Both the position numbers and the translations under genes were made by a program. From assembly GCA_035531755.1 (NCBI GenBank), contig DATKSK010000052.1, forward strand, positions 1 through 35,285: a stretch of DNA of 35,285 nucleotides, given 5' to 3'. Source of the stretch: Acidimicrobiales bacterium (lineage in GTDB: Bacteria > Actinomycetota > Acidimicrobiia > Acidimicrobiales > UBA8190). The notes beneath the pieces are model-generated. The model saw only the letters and a program-made list of their open reading frames with translations. It did no database searches and was not told where the DNA came from. Positions 1 through 8,602 of this stretch are shown piece after piece; position 1 is the stretch's first letter, and every line of letters starts with the position of its first letter.

Positions 1-1979
1 CCTCGGCCCAGGGGTGCCAGCGTGGCCGCGGCCGCCCCGGGGACCCGGTAGAGCTTCTCGCCGCCGACCGTGGCCACCAGCACGGTGCCACGGGGCTCGG
101 GCCCCCGCCCGTGCTCGAGGATGAAGCCGATGCCGTAGCGGCGGGCCGTGGCGGCGTCGCCCACGGCGGGGCACAGCGTGAGTGGGGCGCCCACCGCGCC
201 GGCCGGGCGGCCGGTGGCCGCCTTCAGGGAGCGGAAGGTGGCCTCGGGGACCATCGGGTCCCAATCGGCCAGTTCGTGCACCCGGTACACGACGTTGACG
301 TCCTGGTGGATCCCGAGGGTGGGCGGGACGTGGCAGTCGCGCGCCCCGAAAGCCACGAGCGCGGGCCCCACCGCCCGCTGCAGGGCCGCCTCGGCCGCGG
401 TGGGCGCCAGGAAGCCGGGGCTCGACGACACGAGCGGGGCGCCCGCCGCCACCAGGAAGGCGGTCTCGCACGCCAGGAGCACGACGCCGGCCCACCGTTC
501 GGGGCGGGCCCCGGCCCCGCCCGCGGCGCTGGTGGCGCTGGTGCCGGGGGAGTGCCGGCCCCGGCCTCGCCCGGCCGTCATGACCAGGGCGCCGATGACG
601 AGGAGGCCCACCCCGACGGAGACGGCCGGCCAGACGAAGCTCCGGGCCCGGATGGCCGCCTCGGCCGACGGGAGGCGCCCCCGGCCGGCCAGCCACATGA
701 GCGCCACCACGGCGCCCAGCGCGCCGAACGCCCCCGCCGCCCACCGCCGCACGGCGCGCCGTCGGTGGGCGGCGACCAGCGCGTCCATGCCCACCCCGGC
801 CAGGACGGCCAGGGCCAGGGCCATGGGCTGCACGGCGCGGTGCCAGGCCACGCTGCGCAGGCCGGTCACCGAGACGATGGCCGACACCACCGGTGACGCG
901 TAGGCGACGGCCGCCATGGCCAGGGCCACCGCCGCCAGGGCGGGGACCTCGGGCCGGCGCCGGCGGGTCCCGACGGCCACCACGGCCAGGGCCAGGGCCA
1001 CGACGCCGACGTAGGCGGCCGTCTCGGGGTAGATGGAGTTGCCGAACCAGCGATTGCCGGCCACCGGCAAGCCGTCGAACCCCTGGAAGAGGAGATGGCC
1101 CAGGTCGTGGGGGGCCAACGCGCCGTAGGTGCTCACCACCCGGACCACCGAGGTCGAGGCCAGCTGCAGGCCGGGCAGGGCCAGGGGGGCGGACAGCGCC
1201 GCCCCGGACAGCGCCGCCAGCACCAGGGCGCCGAGGGGGCGGAGCACGGGCGGCGCGCCCCCGGGGCGGCGGGCCCGGACGGTCAGGAAGACCGCCAGGA
1301 AGACGGCCAGGGCCATGCCCACCAGGACCACCGTCTCGGGCTGGCCGGCGTAGACGGCGGCCGCCAGCACGACGGCGAACAGCGCCACGTCCCGGGCCCG
1401 GTGGCGGCCGCGCACGATGAGCACGGCGGTGGCGAAGATCCACCCCGCCCACGACATCGCCGCCGCGTTGGGCCACCCCAGCCAGCCCATGAACGGCCCG
1501 CTCAGCTCGTAGACGGTGGCCGCCGTGGCCGCGCCCAGGGCCCCGAGGCGCAGCACCCGGCCGAGCACGAAGACGCCGGTCCCGGCGACGACCAGGGTGG
1601 CCACCTGGGCCACCGTGTAGGCCAGGCGGACCGGGGCGAGGTACCCGAGGAGGGCGGGGAGGCTGAAGGTGGCCGACTGCCAGTTGAAGGCCAGCGGCAT
1701 CCCCAGCGCGCTGTAGGGGTTCCACAGCGGGAGGTGGCCGGCGTGCACCTGGGTCCACGCCAGCGTGGTCCACGGGATGAGCATCTCGATCTGGTCGCCG
1801 GGGCCGTTGTAGTGGACGACCACCCCGGGCCGGCTCGACAGCCCGTAGCGCGACAGCTGGTCCAGGGGCCCGAGCGACGCCCCGTGGGCGAGGGCGGGGA
1901 CGAGGACCGCCACCGCGGCGGCGAGCACCCAGGCCACGCCGAGGGTGTCGGGCAGCCGTGGTGCCAGGCGCGCCCGCAT
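1..1979 (-). CDS. YfhO-type polytopic membrane protein, copy 1 (3' end cut by window edge)
   Basis: The reading frame is open from an ATG at 1979 to the left edge (about 659 residues, C-terminus missing). It opens with a hydrophobic segment and the pattern SLGPLDQLSRYGLS, then PLWNPYSALGMPLAFNWQS and YELSGPFMGWLGW, with many further membrane spans. A soluble-looking region near the cut end carries EKLYRVPGAAAATLAP. The same landmarks recur in order in the genes at 22638-25091 and 31867-34173, so this is one of three paralogues, closest to the 22638 copy. Full-length copies are 817 and 768 residues, so about 110-160 residues lie outside the window. YfhO proteins are predicted GT-C-fold glycosyltransferases that move sugar from a polyprenyl-phosphate carrier to an extracytoplasmic glycan. 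That role is inferred from the family. The acceptor is unknown. Confidence 0.8.
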   Translation of the reverse strand, partial: MRARLAPRLPDTLGVAWVLAAAVAVLVPALAHGASLGPLDQLSRYGLSSRPGVVVHYNGPGDQIEMLIPWTTLAWTQVHAGHLPLWNPYSALGMPLAFNWQSATFSLPALLGYLAPVRLAYTVAQVATLVVAGTGVFVLGRVLRLGALGAATAATVYELSGPFMGWLGWPNAAAMSWAGWIFATAVLIVRGRHRARDVALFAVVLAAAVYAGQPETVVLVGMALAVFLAVFLTVRARRPGGAPPVLRPLGALVLAALSGAALSAPLALPGLQLASTSVVRVVSTYGALAPHDLGHLLFQGFDGLPVAGNRWFGNSIYPETAAYVGVVALALAVVAVGTRRRRPEVPALAAVALAMAAVAYASPVVSAIVSVTGLRSVAWHRAVQPMALALAVLAGVGMDALVAAHRRRAVRRWAAGAFGALGAVVALMWLAGRGRLPSAEAAIRARSFVWPAVSVGVGLLVIGALVMTAGRGRGRHSPGTSATSAAGGAGARPERWAGVVLLACETAFLVAAGAPLVSSSPGFLAPTAAEAALQRAVGPALVAFGARDCHVPPTLGIHQDVNVVYRVHELADWDPMVPEATFRSLKAATGRPAGAVGAPLTLCPAVGDAATARRYGIGFILEHGRGPEPRGTVLVATVGGEKLYRVPGAAAATLAPLGR

Positions 1980-2044
1980 GGTCGTCACGGTCCGGCCGAG
2001 GGGTGGGGCGCGCCCCGGATCACGCGTGCGTGCCCCCGGCGCCT

Positions 2045-2066
2045 CGGCATGGCAGATGGTATGCCG
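2045..2066. promoter_or_regulatory. Small inverted repeat upstream of YfhO-type copy 1
   Basis: Arms CGGCAT (2045-2050) and ATGCCG (2061-2066) flank a 10-base centre, about 66 bases upstream of the ATG at 1979 (minus strand). It could be an operator or a weak hairpin. Six-base arms are easily found by chance in this composition. Confidence 0.2.
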
Positions 2067-2080
2067 CCGGGTCGCCGGCC

Positions 2081-2132
2081 CCGGGCCATGTCGTCGCCGT
2101 CCGGCGCCGGGCCATGTCGTCGCCGCCCGGCG
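2081..2132. repeat. 26-bp tandem duplication, two copies
   Basis: The copies at 2081-2106 and 2107-2132 differ at one base (T versus C at the 20th base) and abut directly. Both contain GGCCATGTCGTCGCCG. They lie in the 201-bp gap between the epimerase stop (2181) and the YfhO copy 1 start (1979), so they sit in the upstream region of the YfhO gene. I see no coding role. Confidence 0.8.
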
Positions 2133-2180
2133 CCGGCGGCGCCACCCCGGTGGGTCGGGGCGCCGTGCTCGGCGCGGGGC

Positions 2181-3161
2181 TCAGCGGGTTGCGGGTGCGG
2201 GGAGGGCCCCGGCGGCGCGGAACCAGTCGACCGTCGCCCGCAGCCCGTCCGCCAGCGTCACCGGCTCGACGTCGGGGAACAGCTCGCGCAGGCGTCGCTG
2301 GTCGGCCTGCGAGTCGCGCACGTCGCCGGCGCGTGCCGGCCCGTGGGCCAGGGTGAGCGGCCGGCCGACGACGTCGCCGAGGACGGCGGCCAGCTCGAGG
2401 AGCGAGGCCCGCCCGCCGAAGGCGAGGTTGACGGGGCCCGCGGCGGTGACGCCGCGGTCGACGGCGTCCGCCAGGATGCGCACCACGCTGCCCACGAAGG
2501 TGAAGTCCCGCGTCTGGCGGCCGTCGCCGTGCACGGGGAGCGGCTCACCCGCCAGGGCGGCGGACACGAACGTGGGCACGACCGCCGCGTAGGCGTGCCC
2601 GGCGCGCTGCAGCGGGCCGAAGACGTTGAAGAAGCGGAAGACGAGCACCGGCAGCCCGAACGACCGGGCGTACGCCAGGCAGTACCCCTCGGCGGCCAGC
2701 TTGCTCGCCGCGTAGGGGCTCAGGGGGAGCGGGGCCAGGTCCTCGCTCGCCGGTAGCGAGCGGTTGGCGCCGTAGACCGAAGAGGAGGACGCCACCACGA
2801 CCTGCGGCCCGCCGGCGTGCCGGGCCGCCTCGAGGACCCGGAGCGTCCCCGTGGCGTTGACCTCGTGGGTGGCGACGGGGTCCTCGAGCGACCGGGGCAC
2901 CGACGCCCGCGCCGCCAGGTGCACCACGGCGTCGGCCCCCTCGAACACCCGGGCGAGGAGCCCGACGTCGAGGATGGACCCTTCGACCACGTCGACGCCG
3001 TCGACCCCCGACAGGTTGTCGGCGTGGCCCGTCGTCAGGTCGTCGAGGGCCACCACGCGGGCGACGCTGGGGTCGGCCGACAAGGTGCGGCACAGGTTGG
3101 CGCCGATGAACCCGGCCCCGCCGGTCACGACCACCCGTCTGCGGTCGGTGGGCACGGTCAC
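2181..3161 (-). CDS. NAD-dependent NDP-sugar epimerase/dehydratase (extended SDR)
   Basis: This is a 326-residue extended short-chain dehydrogenase. The Rossmann motif TGGAGFIG lies close to the N-terminus. The catalytic Ser is in SSSSVYG and the YxxxK pair is in SPYAASKLAAEGY. RFFNVFGP and HGDGRQTRDF are typical of UDP-glucose and UDP-GlcNAc 4-epimerases (GalE/WbpP type). The likely reaction is C4 epimerisation of an NDP-sugar in the cytoplasm. Related dehydratases share the same fold, so the substrate is not certain. I chose the GTG at 3161 because it gives a normal family length and clears the upstream stop at 3196. An ATG at 3233 would add 24 residues of low-complexity Arg/Pro sequence and overlap the 4,6-dehydratase gene. 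It is probably co-transcribed with that gene. Confidence 0.85.
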   Translation of the reverse strand: MTVPTDRRRVVVTGGAGFIGANLCRTLSADPSVARVVALDDLTTGHADNLSGVDGVDVVEGSILDVGLLARVFEGADAVVHLAARASVPRSLEDPVATHEVNATGTLRVLEAARHAGGPQVVVASSSSVYGANRSLPASEDLAPLPLSPYAASKLAAEGYCLAYARSFGLPVLVFRFFNVFGPLQRAGHAYAAVVPTFVSAALAGEPLPVHGDGRQTRDFTFVGSVVRILADAVDRGVTAAGPVNLAFGGRASLLELAAVLGDVVGRPLTLAHGPARAGDVRDSQADQRRLRELFPDVEPVTLADGLRATVDWFRAAGALPAPATR

Positions 3162-3195
3162 TGGCTGCGGCCGGCGCCGGCCCGGCGCCCGGCCG

Positions 3196-5148
3196 TCACG
3201 CGGAGACGGGGTCCTGGTCGACGTCCACGGCATGGGCGTCGAGCGGGGACAGCCGGGGCTCCGGCATGGCCAGCTCGAACAGCAGCTCCCGCACCACCGG
3301 CGCGTCGCGGCGTACCGACGCGTCGCGCATGGCCCGCAGCCCCTCGGCCACCTCCTCCTCCGGCGAGCTCACCGGGACGAGGCGGTGGATGAAGGGATGC
3401 GAGGTGGGGCAGACCTCTTCGTCGGCGCTGTGGAGCTCCTCGTGCAGCTTCTCGCCCGGACGGCACCCGATCATGCGGATGGGGATGTCGGCGCCCTCAC
3501 CGGGGCCCGACAGCCGGATCATGCGCTGGGCCAGGTCGAGGATCCGCACCGGCTTGCCCATCTCGAGCATGAAGATCTCGCGTCCCTGCGACAGCACCGA
3601 GGCCTGCAGCACCAGCTGCACGGCCTCCTCGACGCTCATGAAGAAACGCGTCATGCGGGGGTCGGTCACGGTGATGGGGCCGCCGGCGGCGATCTGCCGG
3701 GCGAAGGTCGGGATCACGCTGCCGCGGCTGCCGAGCACGTTGCCGAAGCGGACCACGGAGTAGGCCGCCCCGGCGGGCGCGTGCGCCAGCACGACTTCCT
3801 CGGCGACCCGCTTGGACGCTCCCATGATGCTGATGGGGCGCACCGCCTTGTCGGTGGAGATGAGCACGAAGCGCGAGGCGCCCGCGGCCGCGGCCGCCTG
3901 GACGACGTTCTGCGTGCCGTAGACGTTGACGTTGACGGCTTCGACCGGGTGGGACTCCAGCACCGGGACGTGCTTGTGGGCCGCCGCGTGGAACACGACG
4001 TCGGGCCGGTGCCGCAGGAGCGCCTCGAACACCGCGGCCCGATCGGAGATGTCCACCAGGAGCTGCTCGCTGGCGCCCGGGAGGATGACGGCCGTGTCGT
4101 GGAGATGGGTTTCGTCGTGGTCGAGGAGCAGGAGCTTCTCGGGGTTGAACTCGGCCACCTGGCGGGCGATCTCGGAGCCGATGGAGCCGCCCGCGCCGGT
4201 GATGAGGACGCGCTGACCGGCGAGCGAGCGCCGCACGGCGGCGAGGTCCGTGCTCACCGTCGTGCGCCCCAGGAGGTCCTCGATGCGAGGCTCGCGCGCC
4301 AGGCGGAGGGGCGCGGTGTGCTCCTTGCCGATAGCCATGTCGCGCGCCGAGGGGAGGATCTTCATGGCCACGCCGGCGGCCTCGGAGGCCTTCAGGGCCC
4401 GTTCGACGAGTTCGGGGGCGGGGTTGGGGATGGCCAGCAGCACCTGCTGGATGGTGTAGCGGTTGGCCGCCGCGGGGATGTCCTCGATGCCGCCCACGAC
4501 GGGCACACCGATGAGCGACAGCCCGTGGCCCCGGCCGTCGTCGTCGAACACCGCCACCGGCACGAGACCGGCGACCGGCGTGCGCAGCATCTCGCGGATG
4601 GCCTCGGCGCCGGCGTCGCGGCTGCCGATGACCGCCACGCGCAGGCCCACGTGGTGCGTGCCGCGCTGCCACGCGAAGAGTCGGGAGTGGAACCGCAGCG
4701 CCCCCATGGCCATGGTGACGAACGCGCACCCCACCACGACGACCTGGAGCGGCACGCGCTCGAGGTCGACGAGCCGCCACAGCGGGCGCAGGGCGGCCAG
4801 GAGGACGAGCGCGGCCACCGCCGACAGCAGGACCTGGCGGGCCTCCTCGATGCCGGCGTAGCGCCAGATGCGGCCGTAGAGGCCGAAGACCCAGTTGGCG
4901 GTGAGGTGGACGACGAGGGCGAGGACGATGAACAGGGTGAAGTGCTGCCAGTAGAGCGCGGGCGGGCGGTCCCGGAAGTAGGTGACCATGGCCACGCCGT
5001 AGGCGGCCACCACGGCCACCACGTCGAGGACCATGAACAGGGCCCGCGCCCGGACGTGCGACGCCCGGGCTGCCAGCCGGTCGCCGCGCAGCGCCGGCCG
5101 CCTGCGCCTTCGTGTGTCGGATCCCCCCCGCCGAACCGCCATCGCCAT
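3196..5148 (-). CDS. Membrane-anchored NDP-sugar 4,6-dehydratase (CapD/WbpM/PglF type)
   Basis: The 650-residue protein has the classic long-form layout. An Arg-rich N-terminus is followed by about four membrane spans (near residues 38-57, 69-88, 107-121, 134-150), a nucleotide-binding-like domain (170-300), and a C-terminal SDR domain. The SDR domain has TGAGGSIGSEIARQ at 317-330, HAAAHKHVPVLE at 387-398, and STDKAVRPISIMGASKR at 431-447. In this family Met replaces the usual catalytic Tyr, and MGASK fits the S/M/K triad. The family converts UDP-GlcNAc to 4-keto-6-deoxy sugars, the first step to bacillosamine, QuiNAc or FucNAc-type residues. It heads a leftward operon with the epimerase, 34 bp away. 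The ATG at 5148 faces the divergent Wzz-like gene across a 231-bp region with a palindrome and a hairpin. Confidence 0.93.
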   Translation of the reverse strand: MAMAVRRGGSDTRRRRRPALRGDRLAARASHVRARALFMVLDVVAVVAAYGVAMVTYFRDRPPALYWQHFTLFIVLALVVHLTANWVFGLYGRIWRYAGIEEARQVLLSAVAALVLLAALRPLWRLVDLERVPLQVVVVGCAFVTMAMGALRFHSRLFAWQRGTHHVGLRVAVIGSRDAGAEAIREMLRTPVAGLVPVAVFDDDGRGHGLSLIGVPVVGGIEDIPAAANRYTIQQVLLAIPNPAPELVERALKASEAAGVAMKILPSARDMAIGKEHTAPLRLAREPRIEDLLGRTTVSTDLAAVRRSLAGQRVLITGAGGSIGSEIARQVAEFNPEKLLLLDHDETHLHDTAVILPGASEQLLVDISDRAAVFEALLRHRPDVVFHAAAHKHVPVLESHPVEAVNVNVYGTQNVVQAAAAAGASRFVLISTDKAVRPISIMGASKRVAEEVVLAHAPAGAAYSVVRFGNVLGSRGSVIPTFARQIAAGGPITVTDPRMTRFFMSVEEAVQLVLQASVLSQGREIFMLEMGKPVRILDLAQRMIRLSGPGEGADIPIRMIGCRPGEKLHEELHSADEEVCPTSHPFIHRLVPVSSPEEEVAEGLRAMRDASVRRDAPVVRELLFELAMPEPRLSPLDAHAVDVDQDPVSA

Positions 5149-5243
5149 GCGATCTGCCCCCCAGGCTCAGGCCCGTGAATCCAAATGCGAGCGCGCCCCC
5201 GCTGGCCCCTCCAGCACGTTATGAGACTACGCTCGAAACCGGC

Positions 5244-5261
5244 ATCGTCACTATTGACGAT
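5244..5261. promoter_or_regulatory. Palindrome ATCGTCA-N4-TGACGAT, candidate operator
   Basis: These are perfect 7-bp arms with a 4-bp centre, in the divergent gap between the 4,6-dehydratase (start 5148) and the Wzz-like gene (start 5380). The inner core TCGTCA-N4-TGACGA recurs at 18964-18979 upstream of the LAFTG-anchored protein. The right arm overlaps a possible -35 (TTGACG, 5254-5259), as an operator would. The regulator is unknown. Confidence 0.5.
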
Positions 5262-5283
5262 TCGCTCAGCGGGAATTCAGGCT
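5254..5283 (+). promoter_or_regulatory. Possible promoter for the Wzz-like gene
   Basis: TTGACG (5254-5259), an 18-base spacer and CAGGCT (5278-5283) resemble an actinobacterial housekeeping promoter; the -10 differs by one base from the TAGGCT seen at 25261. It overlaps both the palindrome and the hairpin next to it. It lies about 97 bp before the start at 5380. Confidence 0.35.
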
Positions 5284-5295
5284 TTCCTGATTCCC
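5271..5295. promoter_or_regulatory. Near-perfect hairpin/inverted repeat in the divergent gap
   Basis: GGGAATTCAGG (5271-5281), loop CTTT, CCTGATTCCC (5286-5295) can form a 10-bp stem with one bulged T. It sits 10 bp from the 5244-5261 palindrome. It could be a second operator, or a structure in the 5' leader if transcription starts upstream of it. There is no T-tract, so I do not call a terminator. Confidence 0.45.
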
Positions 5296-5379
5296 GGGGC
5301 GCGAATACGCTGACACGGGGTAATGTGGGCTGGTCGGCCCAGAGGCCAGAGGGCGGTCGACCGGGGAAAGATGGCAGCG

Positions 5380-7278
5380 ATGGACTTCAGGGGGGCAGTG
5401 CTTCGCGGCTGGCGTCTCCTCGTCCTGCTCGGGATCCTGGGGGCGGTTGCGGGGTATTTCTCCGCGCCGGCGCCCCCGACCGGGGGGGCGGCAGCCGGGA
5501 CGCGGTTCTACGTGGGCACCGCCGTCATCGCGCCCACGATCGGCAAGGGCGGCATCAGCATGGGCCGGCTCTACCTCGACGTCAAGAGCCCGCAGGTGCT
5601 GGGGATCGCGGCCGCCAGCGCCAACGTCGGCGTTCCCGCCACCCAGCTGTTGGGTCAGGTCACCGTCGAGAACGGGCGGGCCGCCCTCGGCCTCGGCAAG
5701 CGCGGCAACCGCGGCATCCCGATCCATGCGCTCGGCGTCTCGGTGTCGTGGTTCACGCCCGCGGCGGCGACGCTCGCCAACGCGGTGGCGGCCGCGGTGT
5801 CCACGTACATCAACCAACAGGCGGAGTCCGCCTACGCCGTCGACGTGGCGAAGGTGTCGAAAGACGTCGACGCCCTGAAGGCCCAGCTCAACACCGTCGA
5901 CACGCAGATCGCCGCGGCCGGTTCCGGGGACGGTTCGCTCCCGCTGCTCGAGACGCAGCGACGCGTGCTCGCCGCGGAATTGAAGAACCAGGTCAGCCAG
6001 CAGGTCCTGCAGCAGGTCGACGGGCCGAAGGTCCCCGGGTACAACGTGCTGCGGCCGGCCGTCGCCATCCCCGTGGTGGCGGGCAAGCTGACGGTGGCGT
6101 CGGTGGTGAGCCACCGGTCGACGCGCATCCTCGGTGGGTTCGCAGTGGGGCTCGTGGTGGCCGTCGGGATCATCCTCCTCGTCGAGGTCCTGGACCGGAG
6201 CCTGCGCACCGTGCGCGCCACGGAGGAGGCCTTCGACCTTCCGGTGGTGGCGGAGATCCCCGCCCGCGGCATCGGGAGGCCGTCGCTGCAGCGAGCCGTC
6301 GTCGAGGCGCGCCTCGAGGTCGTCGCCGACCCGTTGTCCCCGGCCGCCGAGGCCTACCGGCGGTTGCACACCGCGGTGCTGTTCGAGCCGCTGGCGGCGG
6401 AGATGGCGTTGATCGGCAACGGCAACGGCTACGCCAACGGCAACGGCAACGGCAACGGGAATGGCCACGGCAACGGCCACGGGAACGGGAACGGGAACGG
6501 GAACGGGAACGGGAACGGCTACACGCAGTGGACGCCCGGACAGGGAGCCGGCCCCGGCCAGGCCGTCCAGCCGGCGTACCCGACCGATCCCGCCAACGGG
6601 GGCGAGCTCGTCTACGAGGGCAACGGTCGCAGGTCGCGGCGCCAGGTGATCCTGGTGGTGTCGCCGGGCACCGAGAACACCCGCTCCACGGTGGTCGCCA
6701 ACCTGGCCGCGGTGTACGCCGAAGCCGGCGCGCAGGCGCTCGTGGTCAGCATGGGGGACCTCCGCTGGGGGCGGGCGTCGCCCACGTCGGTGTCGGCGTC
6801 CGAGGGTGAGAAGGACATCGACCCCGAGGACCTCGTCCCGCTGTCCACGCCGTCCGCGGTCGACGGCGTGGCGCGCCTGCAGTTCGACCAGCTGCTCGCC
6901 AGCCGCGGCCAGGTGGTCACCCAGGGCCCGGCCATCATCACCGCGGCGCGTCAGGTGGCCGACACGGTGCTCATCGACGCCCCGTCGCTGCTGCGGGCCC
7001 ACGACGCCATCGCCCTGCTGCCCGCCGTCGACGTCGTGCTGCTCGTGGCGCAGTACTCGGTGACACGGTCCGACGAGGCCCGCGAAGCCGGGGACATGCT
7101 GCGCCGTTTCCGGGCGCCGGTGCTCGGCGTGGCCTTCACGAACGTCCCCGGCCGGACGCGCGGTCCGCGGGTGAAGGACGTCGAGCCCCAGGACGCGCCC
7201 CGCGAGGTCGTGCTGGAGAGCTACGACGCCCCGCAGCCCGCGCCGACCGCGACAGCGACCGGCAGGCTCTGGCTCTGA
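5380..7278 (+). CDS. Wzz-like chain-length/BY-kinase-type protein with degenerate ATPase domain
   Basis: The 632-residue protein has a membrane span near residues 10-26, an extracytoplasmic region with helical segments (about 27-245), and a second span near 248-272. This is the Wzz/CpsC layout. Its cytoplasmic part aligns with the CpsD/BY-kinase fold, with VILVV (423-427) leading into the loop and VLIDAPSLL (530-538) at the Walker B place. The P-loop is gone: SPGTENTRST (428-437) stands where an intact GxGKST would be, and the Walker A' Asp pair is replaced by VVSMGD. There is no C-terminal tyrosine cluster. A 35-residue Gly/Asn repeat (346-380) separates the membrane and kinase-like parts. 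It probably regulates polymer length without kinase activity. The ATG at 5380 is chosen because GGGGAAAG lies 9 bases upstream; an ATG at 5371 is the alternative. Confidence 0.8.
   Translation: MDFRGAVLRGWRLLVLLGILGAVAGYFSAPAPPTGGAAAGTRFYVGTAVIAPTIGKGGISMGRLYLDVKSPQVLGIAAASANVGVPATQLLGQVTVENGRAALGLGKRGNRGIPIHALGVSVSWFTPAAATLANAVAAAVSTYINQQAESAYAVDVAKVSKDVDALKAQLNTVDTQIAAAGSGDGSLPLLETQRRVLAAELKNQVSQQVLQQVDGPKVPGYNVLRPAVAIPVVAGKLTVASVVSHRSTRILGGFAVGLVVAVGIILLVEVLDRSLRTVRATEEAFDLPVVAEIPARGIGRPSLQRAVVEARLEVVADPLSPAAEAYRRLHTAVLFEPLAAEMALIGNGNGYANGNGNGNGNGHGNGHGNGNGNGNGNGNGYTQWTPGQGAGPGQAVQPAYPTDPANGGELVYEGNGRRSRRQVILVVSPGTENTRSTVVANLAAVYAEAGAQALVVSMGDLRWGRASPTSVSASEGEKDIDPEDLVPLSTPSAVDGVARLQFDQLLASRGQVVTQGPAIITAARQVADTVLIDAPSLLRAHDAIALLPAVDVVLLVAQYSVTRSDEAREAGDMLRRFRAPVLGVAFTNVPGRTRGPRVKDVEPQDAPREVVLESYDAPQPAPTATATGRLWL
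6415..6519 (+). repeat. In-frame hexanucleotide repeat encoding a Gly-Asn tract
   Basis: About 17 imperfect six-base units (GGCAAC, then GGGAAC) encode alternating Gly and Asn, broken by a few Tyr, Ala and His. The downstream run of near-identical GGGAAC units (6481-6516) suggests recent slippage growth. Because units are six bases, gain or loss keeps the frame and only changes linker length. Confidence 0.9.
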
Positions 7279-7312
7279 TCGCGCTCGTCGCGACCGACCC
7301 TGCCCGCCCGCC

Positions 7313-8602
7313 ATGGTCCACTCCAACCCGCTGGTCGCACTGCCACTGGCGGTGCTCCTCGCCCTCGTAACCGTCCCCATCGCCCGCAACATGGCGGCGC
7401 GCGAGCGCGACCCGCGCCTGTTCCGGCTGCTCATGGTGGCGGTGGTGACCCACCTGGTGTTCAGCTCGGTCCAGCTGTGGGTGGTCGACCACATCTACCA
7501 CGGGGTCACCGACTACACGCGCTACATCAACCAGGGCGCCCGGCTGGCCAAGCGCTACGACTCGTTCAACTTCTCGACCGCCGGGATCAACCCGCCGGTG
7601 AAGATCCTCGGCCAGGGCTCGGTGTCGATCGCCGCCGGCGTCGTCATGGCCATCATCGGCGTCAACAAGCTGGGCCTGTTCTACGTGTTCAGCTGGTTGT
7701 CGTTCCTGGCCACCCTCGGCTTCTACCGGGCGTTCTGCGTCACGTTTCCCGAGGGCAGCCACCGCCGCTACGCCCTCATGGTCTTCTTCCTGCCCTCGCT
7801 GCTGTTCTGGACGGCGGGGATCAGCAAGGAGACGATGATGTACCTGTCGATGGGCATGGGCGCCTACGGCGCCGCCCGCATCCTGGCGCACCAGCGCGGC
7901 GGGGCGGTGCTCCTCGTGATCGGGACGGTCGTCGGTGTGTACGTCCGGCCCCAGGAGCTCCTGCTGTTCCTGAGCGCCTTCGCCGTGGCGGGCCTGTTCC
8001 GCCGGCGCGGCGCGGGGAAGTCGCTGCGGGGGCTGCGCCGCATCGCCGTGATGGGGCTCCAGGCCGCCCTGCTGCTGGCGGCGGTGTCGTTGTCGCAGCA
8101 ATTGGCCAAGCATGCGCCCGTCTTCAACCTGACGCAGCTCGCCCGGAACAACGTCGGCCAGGCCAGCAGCGTCAACTACCACCCCGGGCCCGCGGGGTAC
8201 CCGCGCGACATCTACACCGTGCTGTTCGACCCCCTGCCCTTCAACGCCCACGGGACGGCCCAGCGCGTGGCCGCCTTCGAGAACCTGGTGATCATCGTCC
8301 TCATCCTGGCGTCGCTGCGCCGGCTGCGCCGCGTGCCGCGCGCCGCGTTCGTCCGGCCCTACGTGCTGCTGTGCGTCATGTACTCGACCGCGTTCCCCTA
8401 CGCTTTCGCCGCGCTCAACAATCTCGGGCTCATCGACCGCGAGCGCGTCCTGCTGATGCCGTTCTTCCTCGTCCCGCTGGCGATCCCGGTCTCGCCCCGG
8501 GGCAGCCCACCCGCATATCCGTGGGAGTACAGCGAAGGCAAGCGCAAGCGCCAGTCCCGCCAGACACGGTGGGGCGCGGCACCGGCCGGGGCGCGGCGCT
8601 AG
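7313..8602 (+). CDS. Polytopic membrane protein, candidate Wzy-like polymerase
   Basis: This 429-residue, strongly hydrophobic protein has about nine or ten predicted spans. A larger loop in the first third contains DHIYHGVTDYTRY and FNFSTAGINPP. Another extracytoplasmic-looking loop contains NYHPGPAGYPRD. FLPSLLFWTAGISKE is a pattern common in bacterial surface-polysaccharide membrane proteins. The tail is basic (KRKRQSRQTR). It begins 34 bp after the Wzz-like gene and is probably co-transcribed with it. Wzz and Wzy normally work together, so a polymerase role is reasonable. Wzy proteins have little conserved sequence, so a GT-C enzyme or another membrane protein remains possible. The ATG at 7313 lacks a clear ribosome-binding site. 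Confidence 0.65.
   Translation: MVHSNPLVALPLAVLLALVTVPIARNMAARERDPRLFRLLMVAVVTHLVFSSVQLWVVDHIYHGVTDYTRYINQGARLAKRYDSFNFSTAGINPPVKILGQGSVSIAAGVVMAIIGVNKLGLFYVFSWLSFLATLGFYRAFCVTFPEGSHRRYALMVFFLPSLLFWTAGISKETMMYLSMGMGAYGAARILAHQRGGAVLLVIGTVVGVYVRPQELLLFLSAFAVAGLFRRRGAGKSLRGLRRIAVMGLQAALLLAAVSLSQQLAKHAPVFNLTQLARNNVGQASSVNYHPGPAGYPRDIYTVLFDPLPFNAHGTAQRVAAFENLVIIVLILASLRRLRRVPRAAFVRPYVLLCVMYSTAFPYAFAALNNLGLIDRERVLLMPFFLVPLAIPVSPRGSPPAYPWEYSEGKRKRQSRQTRWGAAPAGARR

Noticed and set aside
111-2756. Long plus-strand open frames across the left end
   Set aside because: They lie antisense to the YfhO-type and epimerase genes, are rich in Arg/Gly/Pro/His and show no motifs; they are mirror frames typical of very high GC.
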